DNA of 13,445 bases, from contig CAXGPR010000091.1 of assembly GCA_964011675.1 (NCBI GenBank), positions 1 through 13,445 of the forward strand, read 5' to 3'. The notes under the pieces were generated by a model, which did not search any database, was not told where the DNA came from, and saw nothing but the letters and a program-made list of their open reading frames with translations. Shown one piece after another: positions 5,902 through 13,428 of this stretch (position 1 is its first letter; every line of letters starts with the position of its first letter). Both the position numbers and the translations under genes were made by a program. This DNA is from GCA-2693325 sp964011675. Its GTDB lineage: Bacteria > Latescibacterota > UBA2968 > UBA8231.

Positions 5902-7944
5902 TTAAGAAACGACTTGGCCACCCTGAATTTGGGGTGTTCCGCGCATATCATTGGCTTCAATACGAACGCGTCCCTTGTCCCAAATTACCATACCGGTCCC
6001 CATCGACTCGATTTCCACTTTGCCTTCTGGCACGTCAAAAACCAAGGGAGCAGCTTTGGGGCCGTGGTAGGTAGCTACCCAACATTGGCGCTCCGGGTCG
6101 GCCAAGATCCAGGCCGCTGCCTTACCGCATTCGAGTTTCGCGCCTCCAACTTCGACTCGGCCATCACACGTCTGTTGAGCCAGAGGTGATTTTAGCATCG
6201 GCCAATCTTGGTCTCCGTCTTCGGTCCAGCGTTGCTTCAGTTTCCACTGCATTAAATCGACTTTAAGTCCCAAGCGGCGTCCGTCTCGTTCATACTCTAC
6301 GTTCCACAAACGCTCTTCGTCGCCACCATCGTAGGTGAATGCTGCTTCGGCCTTGTCGTTCAATTGACCCGCAGCGACGGTCTGTGCAAACGCCGCGCCA
6401 TCGGCATAGGTCCCTCGCTCTGCTACCTCGGCATAAAAGCCGCACTGGGGCATACCCTGATAAAACGAACTGGGCCAACCCAATTCCCAAAAGGTTTTGG
6501 CCGCTCCTTCGTAGTTATAAACTTCCAGCGCTAGATTACCCTGACGTTCTACCAGTCTTTGTGGCGGATTGTAACTGAGGTGAGTGCGTGTCAATGGACG
6601 GATAGCCGCCCACATCGTACCGCTGCCGACGATGACTGTTTCGCCGCTGGGCACGTCGGCGGGCAGAGCGGCGACTTTGCGGTCGCCGATCCAGATTTCG
6701 TCGACTAAATCGCGGCGCATCCATATCAGTGCCATTTTAAGCCCGCTACACGGCTGGCGAGCGCCAATCACGCGCGGTGCATAGAGGCCAATAGCGCGCG
6801 TTTTGTCCTGCACGCCCCAGAAACGGCCTTCATCAGGTTGCAGTTGCGTGTTAGAGCGAGATGGCGTCGTGCGGAAATCACCTAGCCATTTTTCGTCTAA
6901 AATATATTTGCTGACCAGTACGCCTGTTTCTTGGCCGCAGTTGAAGTGGGCAATAAAGGCGCTTGACTCACCTTCGACAAAACGATTGGCCTGGCTGCTC
7001 AAGTCCTTGGAGGCGACGCCTAAGGAAAATCCCTCGTCCATATACGTCGTTATCATCTGCTGTCCGATCCTATCAGACGTTTCTTTGACTTCTAATGGCA
7101 TACTTTTGTCTTCTAAGGCAGATGTGGTCCACTCGGGCAAGGTGCCTGAGGCAATCCAATGACGCATCCAGTCGATTTCGGGTGGGGTTTTGGCTTCGAT
7201 CTGCGGTTGGTAAGCGCGAGAAAAAGGCCCAGACCAACGACCAGTACCCGGGTGCCCGTGCAGTAGCGCACTTACGCCCGCGCGCGCGGCAAAAACACGG
7301 GCGATAATACGCGTTTGGCTATCGTTCGTTAGCGCAGCTAGTTCGGCTAAACGTTCAATAGACATGCCCGTATAGCCGGGACAGTTGTATTCGTAGAAAG
7401 TCCCCGATTGATCGGTGAATGCCAACCAGCGCCGTAGTTTGTCGCGGCCGCGCGCTATGAGCGCTTCGTCTTTGAGTAACTCGCCGCCGATACACGTATC
7501 AAAAACATCGGCCGCAGCAATCGTAGTATAGCGCAGATGCACGTCAATGCGGGCAATGGCTTCAAGCCCTAAGCGAATTCCTTCCAGCGCCTTGGTGCGC
7601 AAGGATGCGGGCACTGAATCGCGACAGCGTAGCATCGTTTTGATCAACGGCATGACGGTGAAGTGGACGGCGTTAATATCTTCCACCATCTCGTCCTCGC
7701 GCTCCCAGGTAAAGTTGCCATAGTGCGGTGCCCCAGGTCGGCGCTCCTGTGATTCAAAAACCGCATCGAGCACTTTTTCCGCTCTTTCAAGGTCTAATGG
7801 CGTACTGTTTTCGATTAACTGTGTTGCTAGGTTCATGCCGGGGATCGTAGCGTGAAAAATCTTGCCGTTTACCTCTCGAGCAGGCAGGTTAACGGCTGGA
7901 TCGAAATCATCGGGTAGGGATATAGGTGTATTTTTGTTGTCCAT
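5902..7944 (-). CDS. Large cytoplasmic protein, probable (alpha/alpha)-toroid glycan-active enzyme, family not recognised
   Basis: This protein has 680 residues with no signal peptide or membrane segment. The first half (about 45-240) is helical with repeated Leu/Ala/Arg helices and conserved-looking motifs between them: HYGNFTW (74-80), IDVHLRYTTIAAADVF (133-148), YEYNCPGYTG (184-193) and HGHPGTGRWSGPFSRAYQ (229-246). This pattern of aromatic, His and Asp residues on inter-helix loops is what (alpha/alpha)6-toroid glycoside hydrolases and polysaccharide lyases show. The second half (about 290-680) looks beta-rich with many Trp and Tyr and would suit a beta-sandwich domain. I cannot assign a CAZy family or catalytic residues. 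ATG 7944 is preferred over ATG 7965 because GAGG lies six bases before it and nothing comparable precedes 7965. It is divergent from the GH127-like gene, which suggests shared purpose. Confidence 0.65.
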   Translation of the reverse strand: MDNKNTPISLPDDFDPAVNLPAREVNGKIFHATIPGMNLATQLIENSTPLDLERAEKVLDAVFESQERRPGAPHYGNFTWEREDEMVEDINAVHFTVMPLIKTMLRCRDSVPASLRTKALEGIRLGLEAIARIDVHLRYTTIAAADVFDTCIGGELLKDEALIARGRDKLRRWLAFTDQSGTFYEYNCPGYTGMSIERLAELAALTNDSQTRIIARVFAARAGVSALLHGHPGTGRWSGPFSRAYQPQIEAKTPPEIDWMRHWIASGTLPEWTTSALEDKSMPLEVKETSDRIGQQMITTYMDEGFSLGVASKDLSSQANRFVEGESSAFIAHFNCGQETGVLVSKYILDEKWLGDFRTTPSRSNTQLQPDEGRFWGVQDKTRAIGLYAPRVIGARQPCSGLKMALIWMRRDLVDEIWIGDRKVAALPADVPSGETVIVGSGTMWAAIRPLTRTHLSYNPPQRLVERQGNLALEVYNYEGAAKTFWELGWPSSFYQGMPQCGFYAEVAERGTYADGAAFAQTVAAGQLNDKAEAAFTYDGGDEERLWNVEYERDGRRLGLKVDLMQWKLKQRWTEDGDQDWPMLKSPLAQQTCDGRVEVGGAKLECGKAAAWILADPERQCWVATYHGPKAAPLVFDVPEGKVEIESMGTGMVIWDKGRVRIEANDMRGTPQIQGGQVVS

Positions 7945-7950
7945 CTCTGG

Positions 7951-7954
7951 CCTC
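7951..7954 (-). promoter_or_regulatory. Ribosome binding site favouring the shorter start
   Basis: CCTC on the plus strand reads GAGG on the minus strand, six bases before ATG 7944. The alternative ATG at 7965 has only an AT-rich leader without a Shine-Dalgarno match. Confidence 0.5.
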
Positions 7955-7965
7955 GGGTCTAACAT

Positions 7966-8244
7966 GTTAAAATTTAGTTCGATTTAAGCATAAGGAATAT
8001 TGATACATAGATGCTGTCCCATAGGAGACTTTGAGTCTCATTAGTTTATGGAGGGAAGCGTAAAGAACGTCTTTTTGAAAAGTCAGGACAAGTTACCGAA
8101 AACGTCCTTTCCCCAGTCAAAAATGCCATATTCATGTTGTGACAAGTAGTCTGAGCAAAACCACCTCCACTGGTTTGCACCAACGTACTAAAAGGGCTTT
8201 TATAGTTCCTCTACATAATATTTTTCCGCCGCATCGATTGCCTA
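7966..8244. promoter_or_regulatory. AT-rich divergent intergenic region
   Basis: No gene is supported here. The stretch should contain the promoter of the minus-strand toroid-like gene and perhaps that of the plus-strand GH127-like gene. A small hairpin (GAGACT at 8025-8030, AGTCTC at 8034-8039) lies about 80 bases upstream of the minus-strand start. Composition changes abruptly to GC-rich at about 8245. Confidence 0.4.
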
Positions 8245-8349
8245 GGATATGTCGCTGGTGGCGTTGGACGGTGGGGGCTATCGGATGTATACGCCATCTA
8301 CTACAAGGACGGGCGCTGGAGCACAGCCAGCGTGATCACTGAGGATTGA
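8245..8349 (+). pseudogene. Probable 3' remnant of a deleted gene, beta-propeller-like tail
   Basis: The frame starting at 8245 reads 34 protein-like codons to a TGA at 8347-8349, with no start codon that fits and AT-rich, non-coding sequence before it. Its product includes GRWGLSDVYAIYYKDGRWS followed by ...VITED. The pattern S-D-V-Y, then Y-x-D-G-x-W-S, then I-T-E-D is typical of a blade in BNR/sialidase-like or PD40-type beta-propellers. Base composition matches the GC-rich gene that follows, and the stop lies next to that gene's ribosome site, as expected for a former operon partner. I infer that the 5' part was lost in a deletion with a junction near 8225-8245. The assignment to propeller proteins is tentative. 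Confidence 0.45.
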
Positions 8350-8361
8350 AAGGGAGTAGCC

Positions 8362-9933
8362 ATGCCAAAGTTGAATGACGTTAATACGAATGATATCGCT
8401 GCGGCGATCCGGCTCGGTTGCCGCACCATGCACAATGTCTTTGACGCTGACGACGGGGGCGTGCCCTTCTTTAGCTCGCTGATTGAGCCCGAGGCGCTGT
8501 TGGCTTTCAGTGCGGTCCACAGCGAGGCGCATGTGCCGGGGCGGCACCTCAACGCGCTGCTGAGCGCCGAAGACGCGATCGGCGCTGCGGTTGATGAGGC
8601 GGCGATAGGCAATCACCGGCGCGCTGCGTTTTTGTCATACAGTGGGCCCGTGGCGCTGCCGCTCAATCGCGAGACCAAGGACGGGGCGCCGATCAACTTT
8701 TGTGCGCACAACTTACGCGAGGGTTTCCATGCGCTCTACGCGCTGGCCTGCTTCCGCGACGACCGCGAGGCTCGCGAGTTGGCCGAAAAGAGCATCTCCG
8801 CAATCGGCCGGTTGTGGGATGCGGACGACCGCTGGGATCTGCCCGCGTTGGAGCAGTTGGGGCTCGTCTATCAGAATGGTAGCGGCTTTATCCAGGGCGA
8901 GGCGCGGATGCTGGGGCCGCTGGTCAAGTACTATCGCGCCACGGGCTACGTGCCAGCCTTGGATCTGGCGTTGGCTCTTAAGGAGAAGGCGGTCAATGAA
9001 TTCTACCTGCCCGACGGCAGCTTCGACCAGCAACGCTTCGAAACCGCCCACACCCATTCGATCACCTGCGTGCTGTCGTCTCTGGCGCAGCTGGCCGATT
9101 TGCTCGGGGACGGCGCGCTGATGTTAAGAGTGAAGGCCTTTTGCGAAGATGGGCTGTGGTCGATGCGCGACGAGTTGGGTTGGTCATGCGAGTTGACGAC
9201 GCAGGAGGATAGCGATCATGGCGAGACCAACAACTCGGGGGATATACTGGAGACGGCGCTGATTTTGGGACGCTGGGGTTTTGGCGAGTACTACCAAGAC
9301 GCCGAGCGAATGTTGCGTGGGCATTTGTTACCCGCGCAATTGCGCGACAACTCGTTTATCGCCGATCCGCCCAATCCCGACAATATTGATGGACTACGCG
9401 AGGTAGCTGACCGGCATCTGGGTGCTTACGGATTCCCAGCGCCCTACGGGCATAAGTCGGTGGGCAAAGGGCGGACTAATCTATCGTTCAATATGGATAT
9501 TGTTGGCGGCACGGTGGCGTCCTTGTGCGAGGCCTATCGCGAAGTGGTGCGTTCCGAGGAATCGGGCCATTGGGTCAATATGCTCTTCGACCACGAGACG
9601 GAGGCGGTAAGAGTGCAATCTCCTTACACCGGCGATGGATTGCAGGTCGAAGCGAAGAAGGCGGGTCCATTATGGGTGCGGATACCTTCGTGGGTCGCGA
9701 GGGAGACGGTGCAGGTGGCAGGAGCGACGGCGACTTGGAACGATGATTATTTGTTTGTCGCGGAACCGCCAACTGGGGCCGCCGTTCGCATCGACTTTCC
9801 GCTTATAGAGCAGGAGTTGCTACTGTCGGAGCGGTTACACATCGAGCCCATACGCACGCGGCTGCGTGGCGATGAGGTAGTGGCGATGGATAATTTTGGA
9901 GCTGAGCGGACGTTTTTTGATCCATATGCCTAG
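8362..9933 (+). CDS. GH127/DUF1680-like (alpha/alpha)-barrel protein, putative glycoside hydrolase
   Basis: This 523-residue protein has no signal peptide. The N-terminal portion to about residue 400 is an alternation of helices with inward-pointing motifs (HNLREGFHALYALACF at 116-131, ETAHTHSITCVLSSLAQLADLLGD at 227-250, ETNNSGDILETALILGRWG at 288-306). The C-terminal part (about 404-520) is beta-rich, and VNMLFDHETEAV...PLWVRIPSW (405-444) recalls the beta-sandwich of GH127 beta-L-arabinofuranosidases, where a similar LRIPSW segment occurs. The Zn-binding Cys pair of that family is not visible; only isolated cysteines (C114, C130, C236, C261, C276, C389) occur. The catalytic mechanism must therefore differ, or the match is only to the fold. 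GGGAG five bases before ATG 8362 supports the start. Base composition is clearly GC-richer than the flanking genes (38 of 60 at 8701-8760 against 26 of 60 at 10261-10320). The substrate is unknown. Confidence 0.6.
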   Translation: MPKLNDVNTNDIAAAIRLGCRTMHNVFDADDGGVPFFSSLIEPEALLAFSAVHSEAHVPGRHLNALLSAEDAIGAAVDEAAIGNHRRAAFLSYSGPVALPLNRETKDGAPINFCAHNLREGFHALYALACFRDDREARELAEKSISAIGRLWDADDRWDLPALEQLGLVYQNGSGFIQGEARMLGPLVKYYRATGYVPALDLALALKEKAVNEFYLPDGSFDQQRFETAHTHSITCVLSSLAQLADLLGDGALMLRVKAFCEDGLWSMRDELGWSCELTTQEDSDHGETNNSGDILETALILGRWGFGEYYQDAERMLRGHLLPAQLRDNSFIADPPNPDNIDGLREVADRHLGAYGFPAPYGHKSVGKGRTNLSFNMDIVGGTVASLCEAYREVVRSEESGHWVNMLFDHETEAVRVQSPYTGDGLQVEAKKAGPLWVRIPSWVARETVQVAGATATWNDDYLFVAEPPTGAAVRIDFPLIEQELLLSERLHIEPIRTRLRGDEVVAMDNFGAERTFFDPYA

Positions 9934-10182
9934 GGCGTGAGCGGCTAGAGCGAAACCGGGAAAACTATTGGATATCGCGCACTGTATTATCTATCTCGCT
10001 TCCCAGCATGCGTCCTATGGTCCGCTTGGCTATGTCCGCGCCAGTGCAAAGTTGCTCGGGCAATGCGAAAAATAGACCCCTCCAGCAGCAGTGGGACTTC
10101 GCCGCTTAGCGCACAAGGATGCTTTGCCTTGTGCAGGTCTGGGAGCCTAAGTCAGTGTCAAATTTAACAAAAAAGCGATTAA
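9934..10182. other. Non-coding junction between the GC-rich gene and the dioxygenase gene
   Basis: I cannot support a gene in these 249 bases. A minus-strand frame is open from about 10108 down to a TAG at 9965-9967 and gives a helix-like peptide, but other frames over the same bases are also open, so coding is unproven. A hairpin lies at 10111-10134. The last 30 bases before the dioxygenase gene are AT-rich. Confidence 0.4.
10111..10134. repeat. Short perfect inverted repeat (hairpin)
   Basis: GCACAAGG at 10111-10118 pairs perfectly with CCTTGTGC at 10127-10134 across an 8-base loop. No T tract follows on either side, so it is not a standard intrinsic terminator. It could be a member of a dispersed intergenic hairpin family; only one copy is in this window. 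Confidence 0.5.
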
Positions 10183-10959
10183 ATGTTAAATCAAAAACAG
10201 ATTGATGATTTCTTTAGCAGTGGTTTAAGCATTGCAGAAGACTTGCTCCCGCCAGCCATTATTGATGCAGCACTTGCTGAGATGGATACTTTGTATGACA
10301 ACGATGAGAAACCAACCGGAATTATTGGCTATCCAACCGGGCCGGGGTTTGAAGATGTTTTTCAACACCCGAATCTCGAAGCAGCAGCCTGTGATGTTTT
10401 ACATGCGAATGCGGTCGAACTAGTTTCCGGAGCAACGCTACATACGCTGCCGAATGCTGAGGAATGGTCTTATAATGAAAGTGCTCTGCATGTGGACATT
10501 CAATACAATCGTGATCAACTCGATGCACGGCCAATACAAATGTTGGTGACATTTATGATCATGCTTGATGATATTCCTGCGGATCGTGCACCGACAGTAA
10601 TCTCGCCCGGCAGTCATCAGTTGATTGCTGATCATTTGGGATCGGAGCCGGCCTACCAGGAGCATCCAACGAATATTAAGGATCTGCCGGATTTAGATTA
10701 TGCTGAATATATTTCGGTAGGCGGCAAGAAGGGTGATGTGGCCATATCAACCACTGGGCTGATTCACGGCGGCAGTGCCAATGCCAGTGATAGAGCACGC
10801 AAGCTGCTTTTTGCGGCCTACGCGCCAAAAGGACTTGATCTGCGCTTTAATGCAAATCGCACCGACTTGCGAATCGACTGGCTGGAAAAACTCACAGATG
10901 TCTTTGACGATGATCGAAAGCATATCGCTTCGACGACCTTAGCAGACTTAAAAAAATAG
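10183..10959 (+). CDS. PhyH-family Fe(II)/2-oxoglutarate-dependent dioxygenase
   Basis: This is a 258-residue member of the phytanoyl-CoA dioxygenase superfamily, non-haem iron enzymes that hydroxylate or otherwise oxidise small molecules using 2-oxoglutarate and O2. The iron triad is visible: H103 and D105 in HVD, and H195 in LIHGGSAN. R206, eleven residues after that His, takes the place of the 2-oxoglutarate-binding Arg in the usual HGxGxNxSxxxR segment. The jelly-roll strands are recognisable (MLVTFMIMLDDIP at 120-132, then PTVISPGSH at 137-145). Length is typical. ATG 10183 has no good Shine-Dalgarno site, but no better start lies nearby. Base composition is clearly lower in GC than the gene before it. 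No partner gene tells what the substrate is; family members act on lipids, ectoine, phosphonates and secondary metabolites. Confidence 0.88.
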   Translation: MLNQKQIDDFFSSGLSIAEDLLPPAIIDAALAEMDTLYDNDEKPTGIIGYPTGPGFEDVFQHPNLEAAACDVLHANAVELVSGATLHTLPNAEEWSYNESALHVDIQYNRDQLDARPIQMLVTFMIMLDDIPADRAPTVISPGSHQLIADHLGSEPAYQEHPTNIKDLPDLDYAEYISVGGKKGDVAISTTGLIHGGSANASDRARKLLFAAYAPKGLDLRFNANRTDLRIDWLEKLTDVFDDDRKHIASTTLADLKK

Positions 10960-11015
10960 AACCACAGAGATCGCTTCAATCCCCGAATTTATTTATCTAT
11001 ATCGAGAGCGATTGG

Positions 11016-11038
11016 GAAGCCCCTTTTGGGGAGGTTTC
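11016..11038 (+). terminator. Weak hairpin, possible terminator after the dioxygenase gene
   Basis: CCCC (11020-11023), TTTT loop, GGGG (11028-11031), with outer GAA and TTC able to pair across an unequal internal loop, followed by a T-rich stretch. The stem is short, so this is only a candidate site separating the dioxygenase and tex transcripts. Confidence 0.3.
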
Positions 11039-11097
11039 TGTTGTTTATTTATCACCTTTTTTAGATCTAATCTACGAAAAATTCCTAAGGATATCGC

Positions 11098-13428
11098 ATG
11101 TCTACGCAGTATGCCAAAACCATTTCAACTGAGCTCAACGTTCAATCACAGCAAGTTATTTCTACCATAGCTTTATTAGATGAAGGTGGAACGGTTCCTT
11201 TTATTGCTCGCTACCGCAAGGAAGCCACCGGCCTTCTTGACGAAGTGGCTATCATGCAAATCCGCGATCGCTTAGAGCAATTAAGGGAATTAGATAAACG
11301 GCGTGATACAATACTCAAATCACTAGAAGATCAAGAAGTACTTTCAGATGAACTGCGCGAAAAAGTTTCGGCGGCAAAAAGCCTTAGCACTCTGGAAGAT
11401 ATTTATCTACCCTATCGCCCCAAGCGTCGTACCCGTGCTACCATTGCGCGAGAAAAAGGGCTTTCACCATTAGCTGACTTGCTCTTTAAACAAGATGAAA
11501 CCACGGATCCCGATACAGAAGCCGCAGCATTTATAGACCAAGAAAAAGAAGTTGCTTGCGTAGAATACGCCCTTGCTGGAGCGCGCGACATTATCGCTGA
11601 ATGGATCAACGAAGATCCACAGGCCAGAGCCCAAGTGCGCGATCTTTACGCCTCTCACAGTACTTTACGCACGCACGTAACGACAGGAAAAGAGCAGGAA
11701 GGGAGTAAATATCGCGACTATTTTGAATGGGAAGAACCGCTTGCAAAGGCACCTTCTCATCGCGTTTTAGCCATGCGCCGCGGAGAAAAAGAGCAGTGCT
11801 TGAGTCTGCGCATTATCGGCCCCGAAGAGCAGTGCTTAGCCGCTTTAGATCAGCATTTTGTAAAGGGCGATAATGCTTGTAGTACACAAGTGAAGCTAGC
11901 AGCTCAAGACGCCTTTAAGCGCCTGCTTTCTCTTTCGATGGAAACTGAAATGCGCGTCGAAAGCAAAAATGTTGCGGACGAAGAAGCTATTCGCGTATTT
12001 GCTGAAAATCTACGCCAATTGCTCTTAGCCCCCCCGTTGGGGCAAAAAAACGTGTTGGCCCTAGATCCAGGTTTCCGCACGGGCTGTAAACTCGTCTGCT
12101 TAGATGCGCAGGGTAATTTGACCCACACCGACGTTATCTATCCAGACCGACACAGCGATAAGGCTGCATCTATCCTCCAACACCTTTGTTTAAAGCATAA
12201 GATTGAAGCTATTGCCATTGGTAATGGCACTGGTGGTCGTGAAACCGAGCGGTTTGCTCGCAGTATTGGTCTACCCAAATCCATTCAAATCGTCATGGTC
12301 AACGAAAGTGGCGCCTCTGTGTATTCGGCTTCCGATTCCGCGCGCGCCGAGTTTGCCGATTATGATCTTACCGTACGCGGATCGGTATCTATTGGTCGCC
12401 GGTTAATGGATCCGCTTGCCGAGTTAGTCAAAATAGACCCCAAATCTATTGGAGTCGGTCAATACCAACACGATGTTGATCAACATGCGCTCAAGCGCAG
12501 CCTAGACGACGTGGTTGTATCTTGTGTTAATAGCGTCGGCGTTGAGGTCAATACGGCGAGTGAGCAGCTGCTATCCTATGTTTCTGGACTGGGGCCTCAG
12601 CTGGCTCACAACATTATTAAATACCGCCGAGAGCATGGTCCTTTCACCTCGCGTAAAGGCCTAAAAGAGGTCCCTCGATTAGGTCCCAAAGCATTTGAAC
12701 TGGCGGCTGGATTCCTGAGAATACACGACGGAGAAAACCCGCTTGATGCCAGCGCTGTTCATCCTGAGCGCTATGCGTTAGTCTCTAAAATGGCTAAGGA
12801 TCTTGACGTTGAGGTCGACCAATTGCTACGCCGCGATGATCTACGCCGACGCATTGATCTCACGCGGTATGCCAGCGACGAAGTCGGCCTGCCGACGCTA
12901 GAAGACATACTTTCCGAATTGTCAAAGCCAGGACGAGATCCCCGTGAGGAGTTTAGTGCCTTTGCTTTTGCTGAGGGCATTGAAAAAATGGAAGATCTCA
13001 AACCGGGTATGAAGCTTCCTGGAGTGATCACCAATATTACCGCATTTGGCGCCTTCGTCGATATCGGGGTTCATCAAGACGGACTCATACACATCAGCCA
13101 ATTGGCGGATCGCTATGTCAAAGACCCCAATGAAGTTGTAAAGGTGCAAGAGCAAGTTGAGGTGCGGGTCACTGAAGTAGACTTAGAGCGCAAACGGATC
13201 GCTTTGTCGATGCGTAGAGAGCAAAGCGATGAAGAAAAAGTGACTTCAACAGGCCCCTCAGATCACCCCAAAAAACACGATAAGAAATCGCGACAAAACA
13301 GCCCCCAGCAAACGACTAAACCCGACAAAAATAGGGGCAAAAACAATACACAGAGGCGGCAGGCCGCTCCGCTATCCAATTCGGCCTTTGCCGATGCGCT
13401 GCGGCAAGCTGGTTGGAATAAAAAGTAG
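11098..13428 (+). CDS. tex: Tex family transcription accessory/RNA-binding protein
   Basis: This complete 776-residue Tex (YhgF) protein is a cytoplasmic nucleic-acid-binding factor linked to transcription and RNA metabolism, and is widely conserved. The N-terminal helical Tex region includes FIARYRKEATGLLDE (about 35-49) and YLPYRPKRRTRA (about 103-114). A YqgF-like RNase H fold begins at about residue 318 with LALDPGFRTGCK. Helix-hairpin-helix motifs at about 490-560 (SYVSGLGPQLAHNII, then LKEVPRLGPKAF) follow. An S1 RNA-binding domain spans about 634-703 (GVITNITAFGAFVDIGVHQDGLIHISQL). A lysine- and glutamine-rich basic tail (about 704-760) and a short FADALRQAGW end motif close it. AAGGA six bases before ATG 11098 supports the start. 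Nothing suggests a link to the neighbouring catabolic genes, so it likely marks the conserved chromosome. Confidence 0.96.
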   Translation: MSTQYAKTISTELNVQSQQVISTIALLDEGGTVPFIARYRKEATGLLDEVAIMQIRDRLEQLRELDKRRDTILKSLEDQEVLSDELREKVSAAKSLSTLEDIYLPYRPKRRTRATIAREKGLSPLADLLFKQDETTDPDTEAAAFIDQEKEVACVEYALAGARDIIAEWINEDPQARAQVRDLYASHSTLRTHVTTGKEQEGSKYRDYFEWEEPLAKAPSHRVLAMRRGEKEQCLSLRIIGPEEQCLAALDQHFVKGDNACSTQVKLAAQDAFKRLLSLSMETEMRVESKNVADEEAIRVFAENLRQLLLAPPLGQKNVLALDPGFRTGCKLVCLDAQGNLTHTDVIYPDRHSDKAASILQHLCLKHKIEAIAIGNGTGGRETERFARSIGLPKSIQIVMVNESGASVYSASDSARAEFADYDLTVRGSVSIGRRLMDPLAELVKIDPKSIGVGQYQHDVDQHALKRSLDDVVVSCVNSVGVEVNTASEQLLSYVSGLGPQLAHNIIKYRREHGPFTSRKGLKEVPRLGPKAFELAAGFLRIHDGENPLDASAVHPERYALVSKMAKDLDVEVDQLLRRDDLRRRIDLTRYASDEVGLPTLEDILSELSKPGRDPREEFSAFAFAEGIEKMEDLKPGMKLPGVITNITAFGAFVDIGVHQDGLIHISQLADRYVKDPNEVVKVQEQVEVRVTEVDLERKRIALSMRREQSDEEKVTSTGPSDHPKKHDKKSRQNSPQQTTKPDKNRGKNNTQRRQAAPLSNSAFADALRQAGWNKK

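Noticed and set aside
8139..8342. A 67-codon plus-strand frame in the divergent intergenic region
   Set aside because: Its first half is AT-rich and non-coding, and its second half shadows, in another frame, the better-supported gene remnant ending at 8349. It has no ribosome site.
8642..9121. A 159-codon plus-strand frame inside the GH127-like gene
   Set aside because: It is a shadow frame typical of GC-rich coding DNA, and its product is dominated by Arg, Ser and Trp with no domain pattern.
9965..10108. Minus-strand frame of about 47 codons giving a helix-like peptide
   Set aside because: Several frames are open over the same GC-rich bases, there is no start or ribosome site, and I recognise no family. 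It could be a gene remnant, but I cannot support it as a feature.
5849..10970. The same 12 bases, GAACCACAGAGA, occur at 5849-5860 and 10959-10970
   Set aside because: A 12-base match is expected by chance several times in a window of this size, and the flanks do not match.
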